Positions 17,333-26,089 of a stretch of 64,000 bases of DNA are shown here, piece by piece (the stretch's first letter is position 1; each line of letters begins with the position of its first letter). The position numbers were made by a program, and so were the translations under genes. A model generated the notes under the pieces. The model saw only the letters and a program-made list of their open reading frames with translations, ran no database searches and was not told the origin of the DNA. Where the stretch lies: positions 1 through 64,000 of the forward strand of contig DDAM01000033.1 in NCBI GenBank assembly GCA_002332905.1, given 5' to 3'. The DNA comes from Firmicutes bacterium UBA2058. GTDB taxonomy: Bacteria > Bacillota > Clostridia > Tissierellales > Sedimentibacteraceae.

Positions 17333-18229
17333 TTAGTAAGGTTTATTACTTTTTATCTCTTCTAGTAATTTAATATAATTATTATATCTAATATCGCTAA
17401 TTTGCTCATCCTCAACTGCTTTTTTAACTCCGCAATTAGGCTCTTTATTATGAATACAGTTACTAAATCTACAATTATCACTATATTTTTTAATTTCAGG
17501 ATAAAAGCCTGTTAATTCATCAAATTCAATCTCATTTATATCAAAAGAACTAAAGCCTGGTGTATCTACAACAAAACCACCAAAGCCTAGCTTATATATT
17601 TCAGCATGGCGAGTAGTGTGCTTACCTCTTTTTAGTTTATCACTGATTTCTCCAGTTTTTAGTTCAAAGCCATTATCAATTGTATTCATCAAAGAAGATT
17701 TTCCAACCCCAGATGGACCTGAAAACAAGGTAACCTTGTCTTTTAGAATATCTTCAAATTCATTTAAAAGATCACTATTATACATAGAAGTAAAAATCAT
17801 TTTATAGCCAGTATTTTTATATATTTCTTTATATTTTGATATACAATTTTCATCAACAAGATCAACCTTATTAAAACATATTATTGGGTTTAGTTTATTT
17901 ATCTCAGATGCAATTAAAAGCTTATCCAATAATAAAAAGCTAGGCTCAGGATTTTTAACTGCAAATACAATAATAATTTGGTCTATGTTCGATACTGGAG
18001 GTCTTTTCATTTCATTTTTTCTTTCCTGAATTTCTTCAATGTAACCGCATCTATTGTCTTCTTCAGTTAGTCTAATCAATACATAATCTCCAACAAGAGG
18101 TTTTATGTTTTGATTTCTAAATAAACCTCTAGCTCTACATTCAATTATTCCACCATCAGTATCAACATAGTAATTTCCGCCAACACCTTTAATAATTATA
18201 CCTTGTATCATAAAATTGTTATTCATCAT
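17333..18229 (-). CDS. rsgA: Ribosome small-subunit GTPase RsgA
   Basis: Late assembly factor for the 30S subunit. The 298 residues show an N-terminal OB fold, then a circularly permuted GTPase with G4 (FNKVDLV) before G1 (GPSGVGKSSL) and G3 (DTPGF), and a C-terminal zinc knuckle (CRFSNCIHNKEPNC). The start is uncertain: ATGs at 18229, 18226 and 18211 are possible and none has a good Shine-Dalgarno. Homologues usually begin near the MIQGIIIK segment. A hairpin sits just upstream. Confidence 0.95.
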   Translation of the reverse strand: MMNNNFMIQGIIIKGVGGNYYVDTDGGIIECRARGLFRNQNIKPLVGDYVLIRLTEEDNRCGYIEEIQERKNEMKRPPVSNIDQIIIVFAVKNPEPSFLLLDKLLIASEINKLNPIICFNKVDLVDENCISKYKEIYKNTGYKMIFTSMYNSDLLNEFEDILKDKVTLFSGPSGVGKSSLMNTIDNGFELKTGEISDKLKRGKHTTRHAEIYKLGFGGFVVDTPGFSSFDINEIEFDELTGFYPEIKKYSDNCRFSNCIHNKEPNCGVKKAVEDEQISDIRYNNYIKLLEEIKSNKPY

Positions 18230-18243
18230 ATAACAATTTTAAA

Positions 18244-18265
18244 CTGCCTCTCTATGTGAGGCAGT
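18244..18265. repeat. Hairpin between prkC and rsgA
   Basis: CTGCCTC and GAGGCAG form a 7-bp stem with a short loop, 15 bases before the rsgA start. No T-run follows on the minus strand, so it is not a typical terminator; it may influence rsgA translation or RNA processing. Confidence 0.4.
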
Positions 18266-18286
18266 TCAAAACTATATAATTTCCTC

Positions 18287-20443
18287 CTAATTAAATTTAA
18301 CTTCTATTGTACCTAACGATTCTCCATCAACGAATACTTCAAAATACTGAGTTCCTACACCAGACACTGTAACTAAAATACTTTCCTCATTGTCTTTTTT
18401 AGTAATTTCTTGTTCAAAAATAACTTCATTTCCTGATTCATTAATTTTGTATACAATTACAGTTGCTTTGTCTTTATCCTTTGGCAATGGAACATTTATT
18501 TGTGAATACTTATCCTCTTCAGTGTTGTCACCACCATTATTTCCGCTATTATTATCATTATTACCATCGTTAGGCTCAGTAACTTCTTTTTTTCCAAGAC
18601 TTACAACTATACCAACATATGTGTACTCTTCAATCTCAGATCCTGGAGTATGAGTTTGTTTTATAACAAGATTTTTATCATATTCATCATTATAATCATA
18701 TTTTATTTCACCTACAGTTAAATTTTTCTCTAATATTTTAGCCTTAGCAGATTCTAAGCTCAAACCAACTAATTTTGGTACTGTAGTATTTACAACTTCC
18801 GGTCCTTTACTTAGTACAAAATTAACTTCAGTATTCATTGAAACCATTTTACCAGATTCAGGAGACTGTCTAATAACTTTTCCAGAAGGTACTTTGTCAT
18901 TATATTCTGATGTAATATCACCTTCTTTTAAATCTAAGTCTTTTAATGTAGTAGCTGCTTCAATACTATACATACCAGCTAAATTAGGAACTTCAACTTC
19001 CCTTGCACCTTTACTTATTAACACTTCTAAAGGAAAATCTTTTTTTACCTTTTGACCTTCATCTTCGTTTTGAGAATATATTATTCCTTCTTCATATTCA
19101 GAGTTATATGCTCTATCCTTAACACTAAATAACAAACCAACTTCTTTTGCAATTTTTCTTGCTTCTTCTTCTGTTTTTCCAACCAAATTAGGTACTTCTA
19201 CCTCTGGAACAATTAAAATTGCTCTTATTACAAAAAATCCTATTAAACTAGCTACTGCTAATGCTGACAAAATAGCTGCAAATGTTATTTTAAAGTTATC
19301 AGAATTTTTTAAATCTTTCTTTTTCTTTTGCTTATTTTTACTTATATCTTTTTCATTATTACTTAAAATTATTTTTGTAGACTTTTTCTCATCATCTATT
19401 TCATCACTTGCAAAAAAATCTTCAAATGCCTTACTATTTTCACTTTCACCAATATCTATGCTTTCATCCATGTCATTAGTGTTAATATTAACACTGTCGG
19501 CAGGATTAGCACTATTTATATCATTATCATCCAACATTTTAGATTTAATTTTAGGCATAATTATTGTTGGAGAATCTATATCGTCAAGATAGTTATTGTT
19601 AATTTTAAGATCATTAGCTACATTTTTTTGCAATAAATATAAATCCTTCAATAGTTCAGATACATTTTGATATCTGTAGCTTTGGTGCTTCTCTAAGCAT
19701 TTTAAAATCACAGCCTCAAGTCCTTTAGATACGGTAATGTAACTAATTTTTTGAGATGGAGGAATAACCGGATCTTGTATATGTTTCATAGCCACTGATA
19801 TATGATTATCAGCATCAAACGGTACAACTCCAGTAACCATTTCATACATTACAACACCTAAAGAATATATGTCAGATTTTTCATCAACATAGCCACCTCT
19901 TGCTTGTTCAGGTGAAAAATAGTGTACTGAACCAATTACATTAGATGTATTGTTTATGGTTGAAGAGCTAGCGGCTTTTGCTATGCCAAAATCTGCAACC
20001 TTAGCAACACCTTCGTCAGTTATTATAATGTTGTGAGGCTTTATGTCACGATGTATTATTTTATTAGCATGTGCATGTTTTAAAGCTTCAGCTACCTGTA
20101 AAGATATTTTTAAAGTCTCATCTTCGCTTAAGTTACCTTTTTGTGTTATATAGTCCTTTAACGTGTCTCCTTTAATGTATTCCATAACAATATAGTAAAT
20201 ATCATCTTCTATTCCAGTATCATAAATATTAACTATATTAGGATGATTTAAACTAGCTGCTGATAAGGACTCTTGTTTAAATTTTTCTACGAATTCTGCA
20301 TCTGATGTTAATTCGTTTCTCAATATTTTTATAGCAACATACCTGTTTAATACTCTGCACTTGGCTTTGTATACTACAGACATACCACCTCCGCCTATCT
20401 TTTCAACTATTTCATATCTATTTCCTAAAACTTTACCTATCAT
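18287..20443 (-). CDS. prkC: Ser/Thr kinase with PASTA domains (PrkC/PknB type)
   Basis: Membrane kinase that senses cell-wall fragments and phosphorylates division, wall and translation targets. About 718 residues: a cytoplasmic kinase (about 5-270, with the VAIK lysine, HRDIKPHN and DFG), an acidic linker, one membrane helix (about 387-411), three PASTA repeats starting VPNLVGK, VPNLAGM and VPKLVGL, an Asn/Gly linker, and an extra beta-rich C-terminal domain of about 85 residues. An ATG nine codons upstream exists, but AGAGGTG precedes the one at 20443. It overlaps prpC by 11 bases, so kinase and phosphatase are coupled. Confidence 0.95.
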   Translation of the reverse strand: MIGKVLGNRYEIVEKIGGGGMSVVYKAKCRVLNRYVAIKILRNELTSDAEFVEKFKQESLSAASLNHPNIVNIYDTGIEDDIYYIVMEYIKGDTLKDYITQKGNLSEDETLKISLQVAEALKHAHANKIIHRDIKPHNIIITDEGVAKVADFGIAKAASSSTINNTSNVIGSVHYFSPEQARGGYVDEKSDIYSLGVVMYEMVTGVVPFDADNHISVAMKHIQDPVIPPSQKISYITVSKGLEAVILKCLEKHQSYRYQNVSELLKDLYLLQKNVANDLKINNNYLDDIDSPTIIMPKIKSKMLDDNDINSANPADSVNINTNDMDESIDIGESENSKAFEDFFASDEIDDEKKSTKIILSNNEKDISKNKQKKKKDLKNSDNFKITFAAILSALAVASLIGFFVIRAILIVPEVEVPNLVGKTEEEARKIAKEVGLLFSVKDRAYNSEYEEGIIYSQNEDEGQKVKKDFPLEVLISKGAREVEVPNLAGMYSIEAATTLKDLDLKEGDITSEYNDKVPSGKVIRQSPESGKMVSMNTEVNFVLSKGPEVVNTTVPKLVGLSLESAKAKILEKNLTVGEIKYDYNDEYDKNLVIKQTHTPGSEIEEYTYVGIVVSLGKKEVTEPNDGNNDNNSGNNGGDNTEEDKYSQINVPLPKDKDKATVIVYKINESGNEVIFEQEITKKDNEESILVTVSGVGTQYFEVFVDGESLGTIEVKFN

Positions 20444-21182
20444 TAATTTCACCTCTATCTGTAGTATCAATTATAATCACAGTTATATTATCGGTACCAC
20501 CATTTTCGTTTGCTAAATTTATTAGCATATCTACACAATTTATACCAAATTTACTCACATAATAAAGCATGTCATTATCAGTTATATGATTAGTCAATCC
20601 ATCTGAGCATAATAATAGTTTATCATTGTCCTTAAGCTCAATTTCAAAAATATCTATCACAATGTCACTTTCACTGCCTATTGCTCTAGTTATCACATTC
20701 CTTTCAGAATGTTTCCTAGCCTCAGCATTAGTTATCTCACCTTTTTTTACAAGCTCCTGAACAAATGTATGATCATCTGTAATTTGCTTAATATAATTAT
20801 CATTTATAAGGTATGTTCTGCTGTCACCTACATTGCCAATATATGCTATTTTTTCATCTTTGTCAATTACTGACATAGTAATAGTCGTACCCATACCATT
20901 ATATTCTTCATTGTTAATAGCTTGATCATAAACAGTTTTATTTGCTAGATTTGCACTTTCAATTATGAATTTTGGTACTTTAATTTTTCCTTTTTCAATT
21001 TCACTAATGAAGTATTTTTTAATAGTATTTACTGCTATATTGCTGGCGATTTCACCGGCCTTATGACCTCCCATACCATCAGCAACCGCACAAAGGTAAT
21101 AGTTATCTGATTCAAATACAACTAAATTATCCTCATTATTATTTCTTACCTTTCCACTATTAGTTCCATAATATGATTTCAT
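20433..21182 (-). CDS. prpC: PP2C-type protein phosphatase
   Basis: Metal-dependent Ser/Thr phosphatase that reverses PrkC phosphorylation. Its 249 residues contain the PP2C metal motifs DGMGGH, GDSR, SDGLTNH and GGTDNIT in order. ATG at 21182 has GGAGG. It is coupled to prkC and separated from rlmN by a palindromic element. Confidence 0.95.
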   Translation of the reverse strand: MKSYYGTNSGKVRNNNEDNLVVFESDNYYLCAVADGMGGHKAGEIASNIAVNTIKKYFISEIEKGKIKVPKFIIESANLANKTVYDQAINNEEYNGMGTTITMSVIDKDEKIAYIGNVGDSRTYLINDNYIKQITDDHTFVQELVKKGEITNAEARKHSERNVITRAIGSESDIVIDIFEIELKDNDKLLLCSDGLTNHITDNDMLYYVSKFGINCVDMLINLANENGGTDNITVIIIDTTDRGEINDR

Positions 21183-21193
21183 ATTATCCTCCC

Positions 21194-21242
21194 ATTATGC
21201 CACGTTGTGGCATCATAGCGTGAATGTCTTTTTTTCACGCTA
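21194..21242. repeat. Double palindrome between rlmN and prpC
   Basis: Two hairpins lie back to back: TATGCCAC/GTGGCATCATA at 21194-21217 and AGCGTGAA/TTCACGCT at about 21217-21241. The second overlaps the rlmN stop codon. The first resembles the element at 24552-24574 (ATTATGTCAC, GTGGCATCATA), so both belong to one dispersed family. Confidence 0.7.
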
Positions 21243-22277
21243 TACACCTCGCTTTGCAAGAAAATCATTTCTTAGTTGACCACACGCAGCATTAATATCA
21301 CTGCCTAATTCTCTTCTGACTGTAGCATACATACCATTGCCAGTTAAAATTTTTTTAAATTTATCGATATTATTTTCTGTTGATGAGCTTATACTACTTT
21401 CTTTTATAGAATTATAAGGTATTAAATTTATGTTACATAACATACCCTTTAAATAGTTACATAAATTCATTGCATCTTCATAAGTATCATTAATTTCATT
21501 AATCAATATATATTCAAAAGTTATCCTTTTATTTGTCTTATTAATATAATATTCGCATGCTCTCTTTAACTCGTCAAGATTATATTTTCTCGCAATTGGT
21601 AACATTTCTTCTCTTTTTTTCTGATTTGCAGCATGCAGAGAAATTGCAAGTGTAATCTGCAAATCCAAATCTGCTAATTCGTATATTTTAGGTACAACTC
21701 CACATGTCGACATAGTTATTTTTCTTAAACTGATGTTTTGTCCCTTTTCATCATTTATTATGATAAAAAACTTTAATAAATTATCATAATTTTCTAATGG
21801 TTCACCAGTTCCCATAATAACTATATTACTTATTTTTTCACCAGTATTTTTTTGTACTAGGTATATTTGATTCAACATTTCTGCTACAGTTAAATTTCTA
21901 ATAAAGCCTTTTTTTGTAGATGCACAAAAAACACATCCCATTTTACATCCAACTTGAGATGAAATACATAATGTGTTTCCATACTTATATTTTAAAAATA
22001 CTGTTTCTACAATGTTATTATCTTCTAATAAAAGCAAATATTTTTTTGTTTCATCCTGCTTTGAATCAAATCTCTCCAGTATTCTAATATTTGTAAATTC
22101 AAAATTATTTTTTAAAATCTCTCTTGTTTTTTTAGCTATATTAGTCATATCATCAAAGCTTGTAATATTTTTTTGGTGAATCCATTCATATATCTGCTTA
22201 GCTTTATAAGAAGGCTCATTAAATGCTATAATTTGTTCTTGCAGTTCTTCCAATGTTAAATTATCAATTTTTATCAT
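21240..22277 (-). CDS. rlmN: 23S rRNA (adenine-2503-C2) methyltransferase RlmN
   Basis: Radical SAM enzyme that methylates A2503 of 23S rRNA and A37 of some tRNAs. About 345 residues with the cluster motif CKMGCVFC (CxxxCxxC), the downstream glycine-rich MGTGEPLEN segment that contacts SAM, and a C-terminal region with the expected Cys near CGQLR. An ATG four codons upstream exists, but GGAGG lies correctly for the ATG at 22277. The Shine-Dalgarno lies in one arm of a long hairpin (22284-22352), so initiation may be structure-controlled. Confidence 0.95.
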   Translation of the reverse strand: MIKIDNLTLEELQEQIIAFNEPSYKAKQIYEWIHQKNITSFDDMTNIAKKTREILKNNFEFTNIRILERFDSKQDETKKYLLLLEDNNIVETVFLKYKYGNTLCISSQVGCKMGCVFCASTKKGFIRNLTVAEMLNQIYLVQKNTGEKISNIVIMGTGEPLENYDNLLKFFIIINDEKGQNISLRKITMSTCGVVPKIYELADLDLQITLAISLHAANQKKREEMLPIARKYNLDELKRACEYYINKTNKRITFEYILINEINDTYEDAMNLCNYLKGMLCNINLIPYNSIKESSISSSTENNIDKFKKILTGNGMYATVRRELGSDINAACGQLRNDFLAKRGV

Positions 22278-22283
22278 ATATAC

Positions 22284-22352
22284 CTCCATGCAATTATATG
22301 CACAAGAATGTCTGCTCTTTTGAAAAAAGAGTTTAACAATTTGTGCATGGAG
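22284..22352 (-). repeat. Hairpin enclosing the rlmN ribosome-binding site
   Basis: On the minus strand CTCCATGCA (complement of 22344-22352) pairs with TGCATGGAG (complement of 22284-22292). Inside, TGCACAA pairs with TTGTGCA, and an AAACTCTTTTTTC segment forms the tip. The 3' arm contains the rlmN Shine-Dalgarno. Related elements lie before remA and priA. 22353-22461 holds further short palindromes (GCCTCAAAC with GTTTGAAG; AAACATAGTTT-like arms). Confidence 0.7.
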
Positions 22353-22461
22353 TCAGAATATTCTATCATAGCCTCAAACTTCGTTTGAAGTCATTAAAAA
22401 TATCATAGCCTCAAGCTTTACATAGTCTTAAACTATGTTTAAGCCATTTAGTCATTTGATA

Positions 22462-23814
22462 TTATAACATAGTTTTTCTAAATTTAGCAACAAAAAAACC
22501 ATCCATGTCATGTAGATGAGGAAAAATCTCAATGTATCCATCTTTAGACGTGTTAAATATATTGTTTGTTTCATCTGTTATATCTACTAGCTTAAAATTT
22601 TGATTATGCTTAACAAAATAATTTATAATTTCTATATTTTCCTTCTTATTTGTTGTACAGGTTGAATAAACTAATTCACCATTTAGCTTTAAGTATTTTG
22701 AAGCGTTTACTAGTATTTTATATTGTATATCAAACAAATTATTGCTATCAAGTTCTTGGCGATTATATTTTATTTCAGGCTTTCGTCTTATTATACCAAG
22801 ACCTGAGCAAGGTACATCAACTATACAATAATCAGCTTTATTTTCTAAATTACTATCAAATGATGAAGCATCAAAAACTTCTGCACTTACATTTTTTAAT
22901 TCTAAACGTTTTATATCATTTTTTATTAGCTTTACCTTATGCTCATATAAATCTCTTGATATAACATTTCCAGTATTGTTTAGCCTTTCAGCCACATCCA
23001 TCGTTTTTCCGCCTGGAGCAGCACAAACATCAATTATTAAGGAATCTTCCTTTGGATTTAAAATTTGTCCTACAAGCATAGAGCTCTCACTCTGTATAGA
23101 AAATAAACCATTTTTATATTCATCAAGCTTTTCTAAATTTACAATATTTTCCAATATCATACCTTTTTGAGCTATATTACAATCTATACACTTTATACCT
23201 TTTTTCTCTAATTTGTTTCTTAGCTCGTCCCTACTTATTTTAGTAGTGTTTATTCTTATATTTAATTTAGCCTCTTCATTATTTTTTATTAAAACTTCTT
23301 CAACTTTATCCTCGCCGAATTGGTTTATAAAGTTTTTAATTAACCAATTTGGATAAGAATATTTGATAGACAAATATTCTATACGCGTGTTCACGCTATC
23401 TAGCTTTTCTATATCTGTTAAAATTTGCTCTTTATTTCTTAGTATATTTCTAAGTATTGCATTTACAAATTTAGATGCTTTTATATTTAATTTTTTCTTT
23501 ATATATTCTACGCTTTCATTTACTATGACAAATTCCTTAGAATTTTCAAGAAAAAACATTTGATATATTGCAAGTCTTAATGTTATAAGTATTTCAGTTT
23601 GTAGCTTTTTTGTCTTAGTTGAAGAAAACTTATTTATTACATAATCTAAAAAATAAATATTTTCTATAACACCGAGAACTGATTTTCTATACATATTATG
23701 AAAATTTTCATCTAATTGCTTTATATCATTATTTATAACTATATTTGAATATGAGTTATTTTGATGAATCTTTTTTAAAGAATCAATAGTAACTATTCTA
23801 TAGCTATTACTCAA
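22462..23814 (-). CDS. rsmB: 16S rRNA (cytosine-967-C5) methyltransferase RsmB
   Basis: Methylates C967 of 16S rRNA. The 450 residues show an N-terminal NusB-like RNA-binding domain (about 1-140) and a SAM-dependent methyltransferase domain. The latter has DVCAAPGGKTM (SAM loop), DVPCSGLGIIRRKPE and the catalytic cysteine in YSTCT. The start is TTG at 23814 behind GTAGGTGA. It lies between the zinc peptidase and rlmN genes, a common order. Confidence 0.94.
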   Translation of the reverse strand: MSNSYRIVTIDSLKKIHQNNSYSNIVINNDIKQLDENFHNMYRKSVLGVIENIYFLDYVINKFSSTKTKKLQTEILITLRLAIYQMFFLENSKEFVIVNESVEYIKKKLNIKASKFVNAILRNILRNKEQILTDIEKLDSVNTRIEYLSIKYSYPNWLIKNFINQFGEDKVEEVLIKNNEEAKLNIRINTTKISRDELRNKLEKKGIKCIDCNIAQKGMILENIVNLEKLDEYKNGLFSIQSESSMLVGQILNPKEDSLIIDVCAAPGGKTMDVAERLNNTGNVISRDLYEHKVKLIKNDIKRLELKNVSAEVFDASSFDSNLENKADYCIVDVPCSGLGIIRRKPEIKYNRQELDSNNLFDIQYKILVNASKYLKLNGELVYSTCTTNKKENIEIINYFVKHNQNFKLVDITDETNNIFNTSKDGYIEIFPHLHDMDGFFVAKFRKTML

Positions 23815-23847
23815 AAAATCACCTACTTATTTTTTCAAATATTACTT

Positions 23848-24540
23848 TTAATCTCTATCTCTAAATCTACCTGTTAAAGCTAACAATCTAAGAAGCTGTA
23901 AAACCGACATAAGCGTAGCGGCAACATATGTTAAAGCAGCAGCATTTAAAACCTTCTTAACAGATGTTTTTTCTTCATCAATAATTATTCCAGTTTCAGC
24001 TAACTCATACACAGCACGACTGCTCGCATTAAATTCTACCGGTAAAGTAAGAATTTGAAATAATACTATTCCTGTAAATAAGTATATTCCAAAAGTGACA
24101 AATGTTTCATTGCCGACAATTAAGCCAAGAAAAAGTAGTATCCAAGAAAATTTAGAGCCAAAGCTAGCAACAGGTACTAAAATATTTCTAATTTTAAGCG
24201 GCATATAACCCTTTGCATGTTGAATTGCATGGCCTACCTCATGAGCTGCAACTCCAAGAGAAGCAACACTTGTTCCATAATATATATCATTTGATAATCT
24301 TAATACTTTTTTTCTAGGATCATAATGGTCTGTAAGCATTCCGCCAGTCACCTGTATAGACACATCATTTATGCCATTTTTTAATAATAATTTTTGAGCT
24401 GCTTCATATCCTGTAAAATTTTTTATTGATCTTACATTTTTAAACCTATTGTAAGTACTTTGTATTTTGGATTGCGCATATATTGATAACAATATTGCTG
24501 GTATTAAAATTATATAAGTCGAATCCCAGTACCAAAACAT
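23848..24540 (-). CDS. Membrane zinc metallopeptidase, YugP family
   Basis: A 230-residue membrane protein with an N-terminal helix, the zinc site AAHEVGHAIQH at about residue 98, two central helices and a C-terminal helix (TYVAATLMSVLQLLRLL). This is the YugP-type Zn-dependent peptidase family, widely linked to the fmt-rsmB cluster in Firmicutes. The substrate is unknown. ATG at 24540 has GGAGG. Confidence 0.88.
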   Translation of the reverse strand: MFWYWDSTYIILIPAILLSIYAQSKIQSTYNRFKNVRSIKNFTGYEAAQKLLLKNGINDVSIQVTGGMLTDHYDPRKKVLRLSNDIYYGTSVASLGVAAHEVGHAIQHAKGYMPLKIRNILVPVASFGSKFSWILLFLGLIVGNETFVTFGIYLFTGIVLFQILTLPVEFNASSRAVYELAETGIIIDEEKTSVKKVLNAAALTYVAATLMSVLQLLRLLALTGRFRDRD

Positions 24541-24551
24541 TTTAACCTCCT

Positions 24552-24635
24552 ATTATGTCACAAAGTGGCATCATAAACTGAAATGAAAAATCGTTTTTTA
24601 ATTTTTCCAAAGTTTGAAGTTTATTTTTCACGCTA
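24552..24635. repeat. Palindromic element between fmt and the zinc peptidase
   Basis: ATTATGTCAC/GTGGCATCATA at 24552-24574 is followed by a nested palindrome whose inner stem is GAAAAATCG...ATTTTTC (24586-24608) and outer arms are AAACT/AGTTT-like. The inner stem matches the GAAGAATCG cores at 15805 and 15965; the outer part matches 21194-21217. It is one member of the dispersed family. Confidence 0.7.
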
Positions 24636-24641
24636 TCACTC

Positions 24642-25568
24642 CTAAAGCTTTATCATTTCAGGAAATTTATTTCCTCTAAGGTAGTCTTCAATACTCATTT
24701 TGTTTTTTCCAGGCATCTGTAATTCCTTTATTATGATGATTCCATCACTTGTTGCTACATATATACCAGTTTTATCTGCTTTAACTACTGTTCCTGGTTC
24801 ATATTTACAAACATCATTATTATATGATGTTTTATAAACCTTAACATTTTTATCATCATAAATAAAATAAGCTACCTGATCAGGATTTAACCCCCTCACC
24901 ATATTATGCACATTTTTAGCAGATTCATTCCAATTTATAAGTGATGTTTCTTTTTTTAACATAGGTGCATAGGTTGATATACTATGGTCTTGCTTTACTT
25001 TTACTATAGTTTTATCTTCTATTTTATTAATTGTATTAATTAAAAGTTCAGAACCAACTTCGCTTAATATATCATGAAGCTCACCTGCCGTCATGTTTTC
25101 TGTTATTTCTACTTCTTCTTTTAAAAGCATGTCCCCAGTATCTAATCCGACATCCATAAGCATAGTTGTCACACCTGTTTCTTTATCACCATTAATTATA
25201 GACCAATTTATAGGCGCTGCACCTCTTAATTTAGGCAATAAAGATGCATGAACATTGATACAACCAAACGTTGGAATGTCTAATATATCTTTACTTAATA
25301 ATTGACCATATGCTATTACAACAATTAAATCTGGATTTAAGCTTTTAATTACATTTACAGAATCCTCAGTTTTTACCTTTAATGGTTGAAAAACTTCTAA
25401 TCCTAATCCTTCAGCTTTTTCTTTAACCTCAGATTTTTTTATTTTTTTACCTCTGCCAAAAGGTTTATCTGGCTGAGTAATAACTAATTTTATATTATGA
25501 CCATTTTCATGTAGCTTTTGCAATGACGAAACAGCAAACTGCGGTGTTCCCATAAAAACTATATTCAT
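24642..25568 (-). CDS. fmt: Methionyl-tRNA formyltransferase
   Basis: Formylates initiator Met-tRNA using 10-formyl-THF. 308 residues. The N-terminal catalytic domain has INVHASLLPKLRGAAPINW (the Asn/His catalytic pair) and the Asp in VGLDTGDML; a C-terminal OB-like tRNA-binding domain begins near residue 205. It is 13 bases after def, the usual partner that removes the formyl group. Confidence 0.96.
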   Translation of the reverse strand: MNIVFMGTPQFAVSSLQKLHENGHNIKLVITQPDKPFGRGKKIKKSEVKEKAEGLGLEVFQPLKVKTEDSVNVIKSLNPDLIVVIAYGQLLSKDILDIPTFGCINVHASLLPKLRGAAPINWSIINGDKETGVTTMLMDVGLDTGDMLLKEEVEITENMTAGELHDILSEVGSELLINTINKIEDKTIVKVKQDHSISTYAPMLKKETSLINWNESAKNVHNMVRGLNPDQVAYFIYDDKNVKVYKTSYNNDVCKYEPGTVVKADKTGIYVATSDGIIIIKELQMPGKNKMSIEDYLRGNKFPEMIKL

Positions 25569-25581
25569 TAATTACCTCCAA

Positions 25582-26025
25582 CTAATTCTTAATTTTGTCA
25601 ATGAAAAGTATACCATCTAGATGATCTAACTCATGACAAATACATCTAGCTAAAAGGCCTTCTCCTTCTAATACTTTTAACTCTCCATTTACATCTGTAT
25701 ATTCTACAGTTACATTTGAAGGTCTAACGACATTTCCTCTTGTTTCGGGAACACTTAAGCAACCTTCCTCATCTACAGCTTCACCGCTTGATTTAATAAT
25801 TTTTGGATTTATCATTTTGTACAGATTCTCATTATCTACATCTATAACAACAAGTCTTTTTAAAATACCTATTTGAGGTGCTGCAAGACCAACACCGTCT
25901 CTATCATACATAGTATCAACCATATCATCTATAATTGTTAAAATTCTGTCATCTATCTTATCTACTTCTCTGCTTTTTTTTCTTAATATTTCATCACCAT
26001 TTAATCTTACATTTCTTAACGCCAT
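25582..26025 (-). CDS. def: Peptide deformylase
   Basis: Removes the N-formyl group from new proteins. A 147-residue metalloenzyme with all three motifs: GVGLAAPQIG, EEGCLSVPE and CHELDHLDG, which supply the Cys and two His metal ligands and the catalytic Glu/Asp environment. ATG at 26025 has AGGAGGG. Its position between priA and fmt is conserved in Firmicutes. Confidence 0.96.
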   Translation of the reverse strand: MALRNVRLNGDEILRKKSREVDKIDDRILTIIDDMVDTMYDRDGVGLAAPQIGILKRLVVIDVDNENLYKMINPKIIKSSGEAVDEEGCLSVPETRGNVVRPSNVTVEYTDVNGELKVLEGEGLLARCICHELDHLDGILFIDKIKN

Positions 26026-26089
26026 AATAGCCCTCCTATTAATAAGTTATTACAATAATATAATTATCTAGATATTTTCACAGAATACG

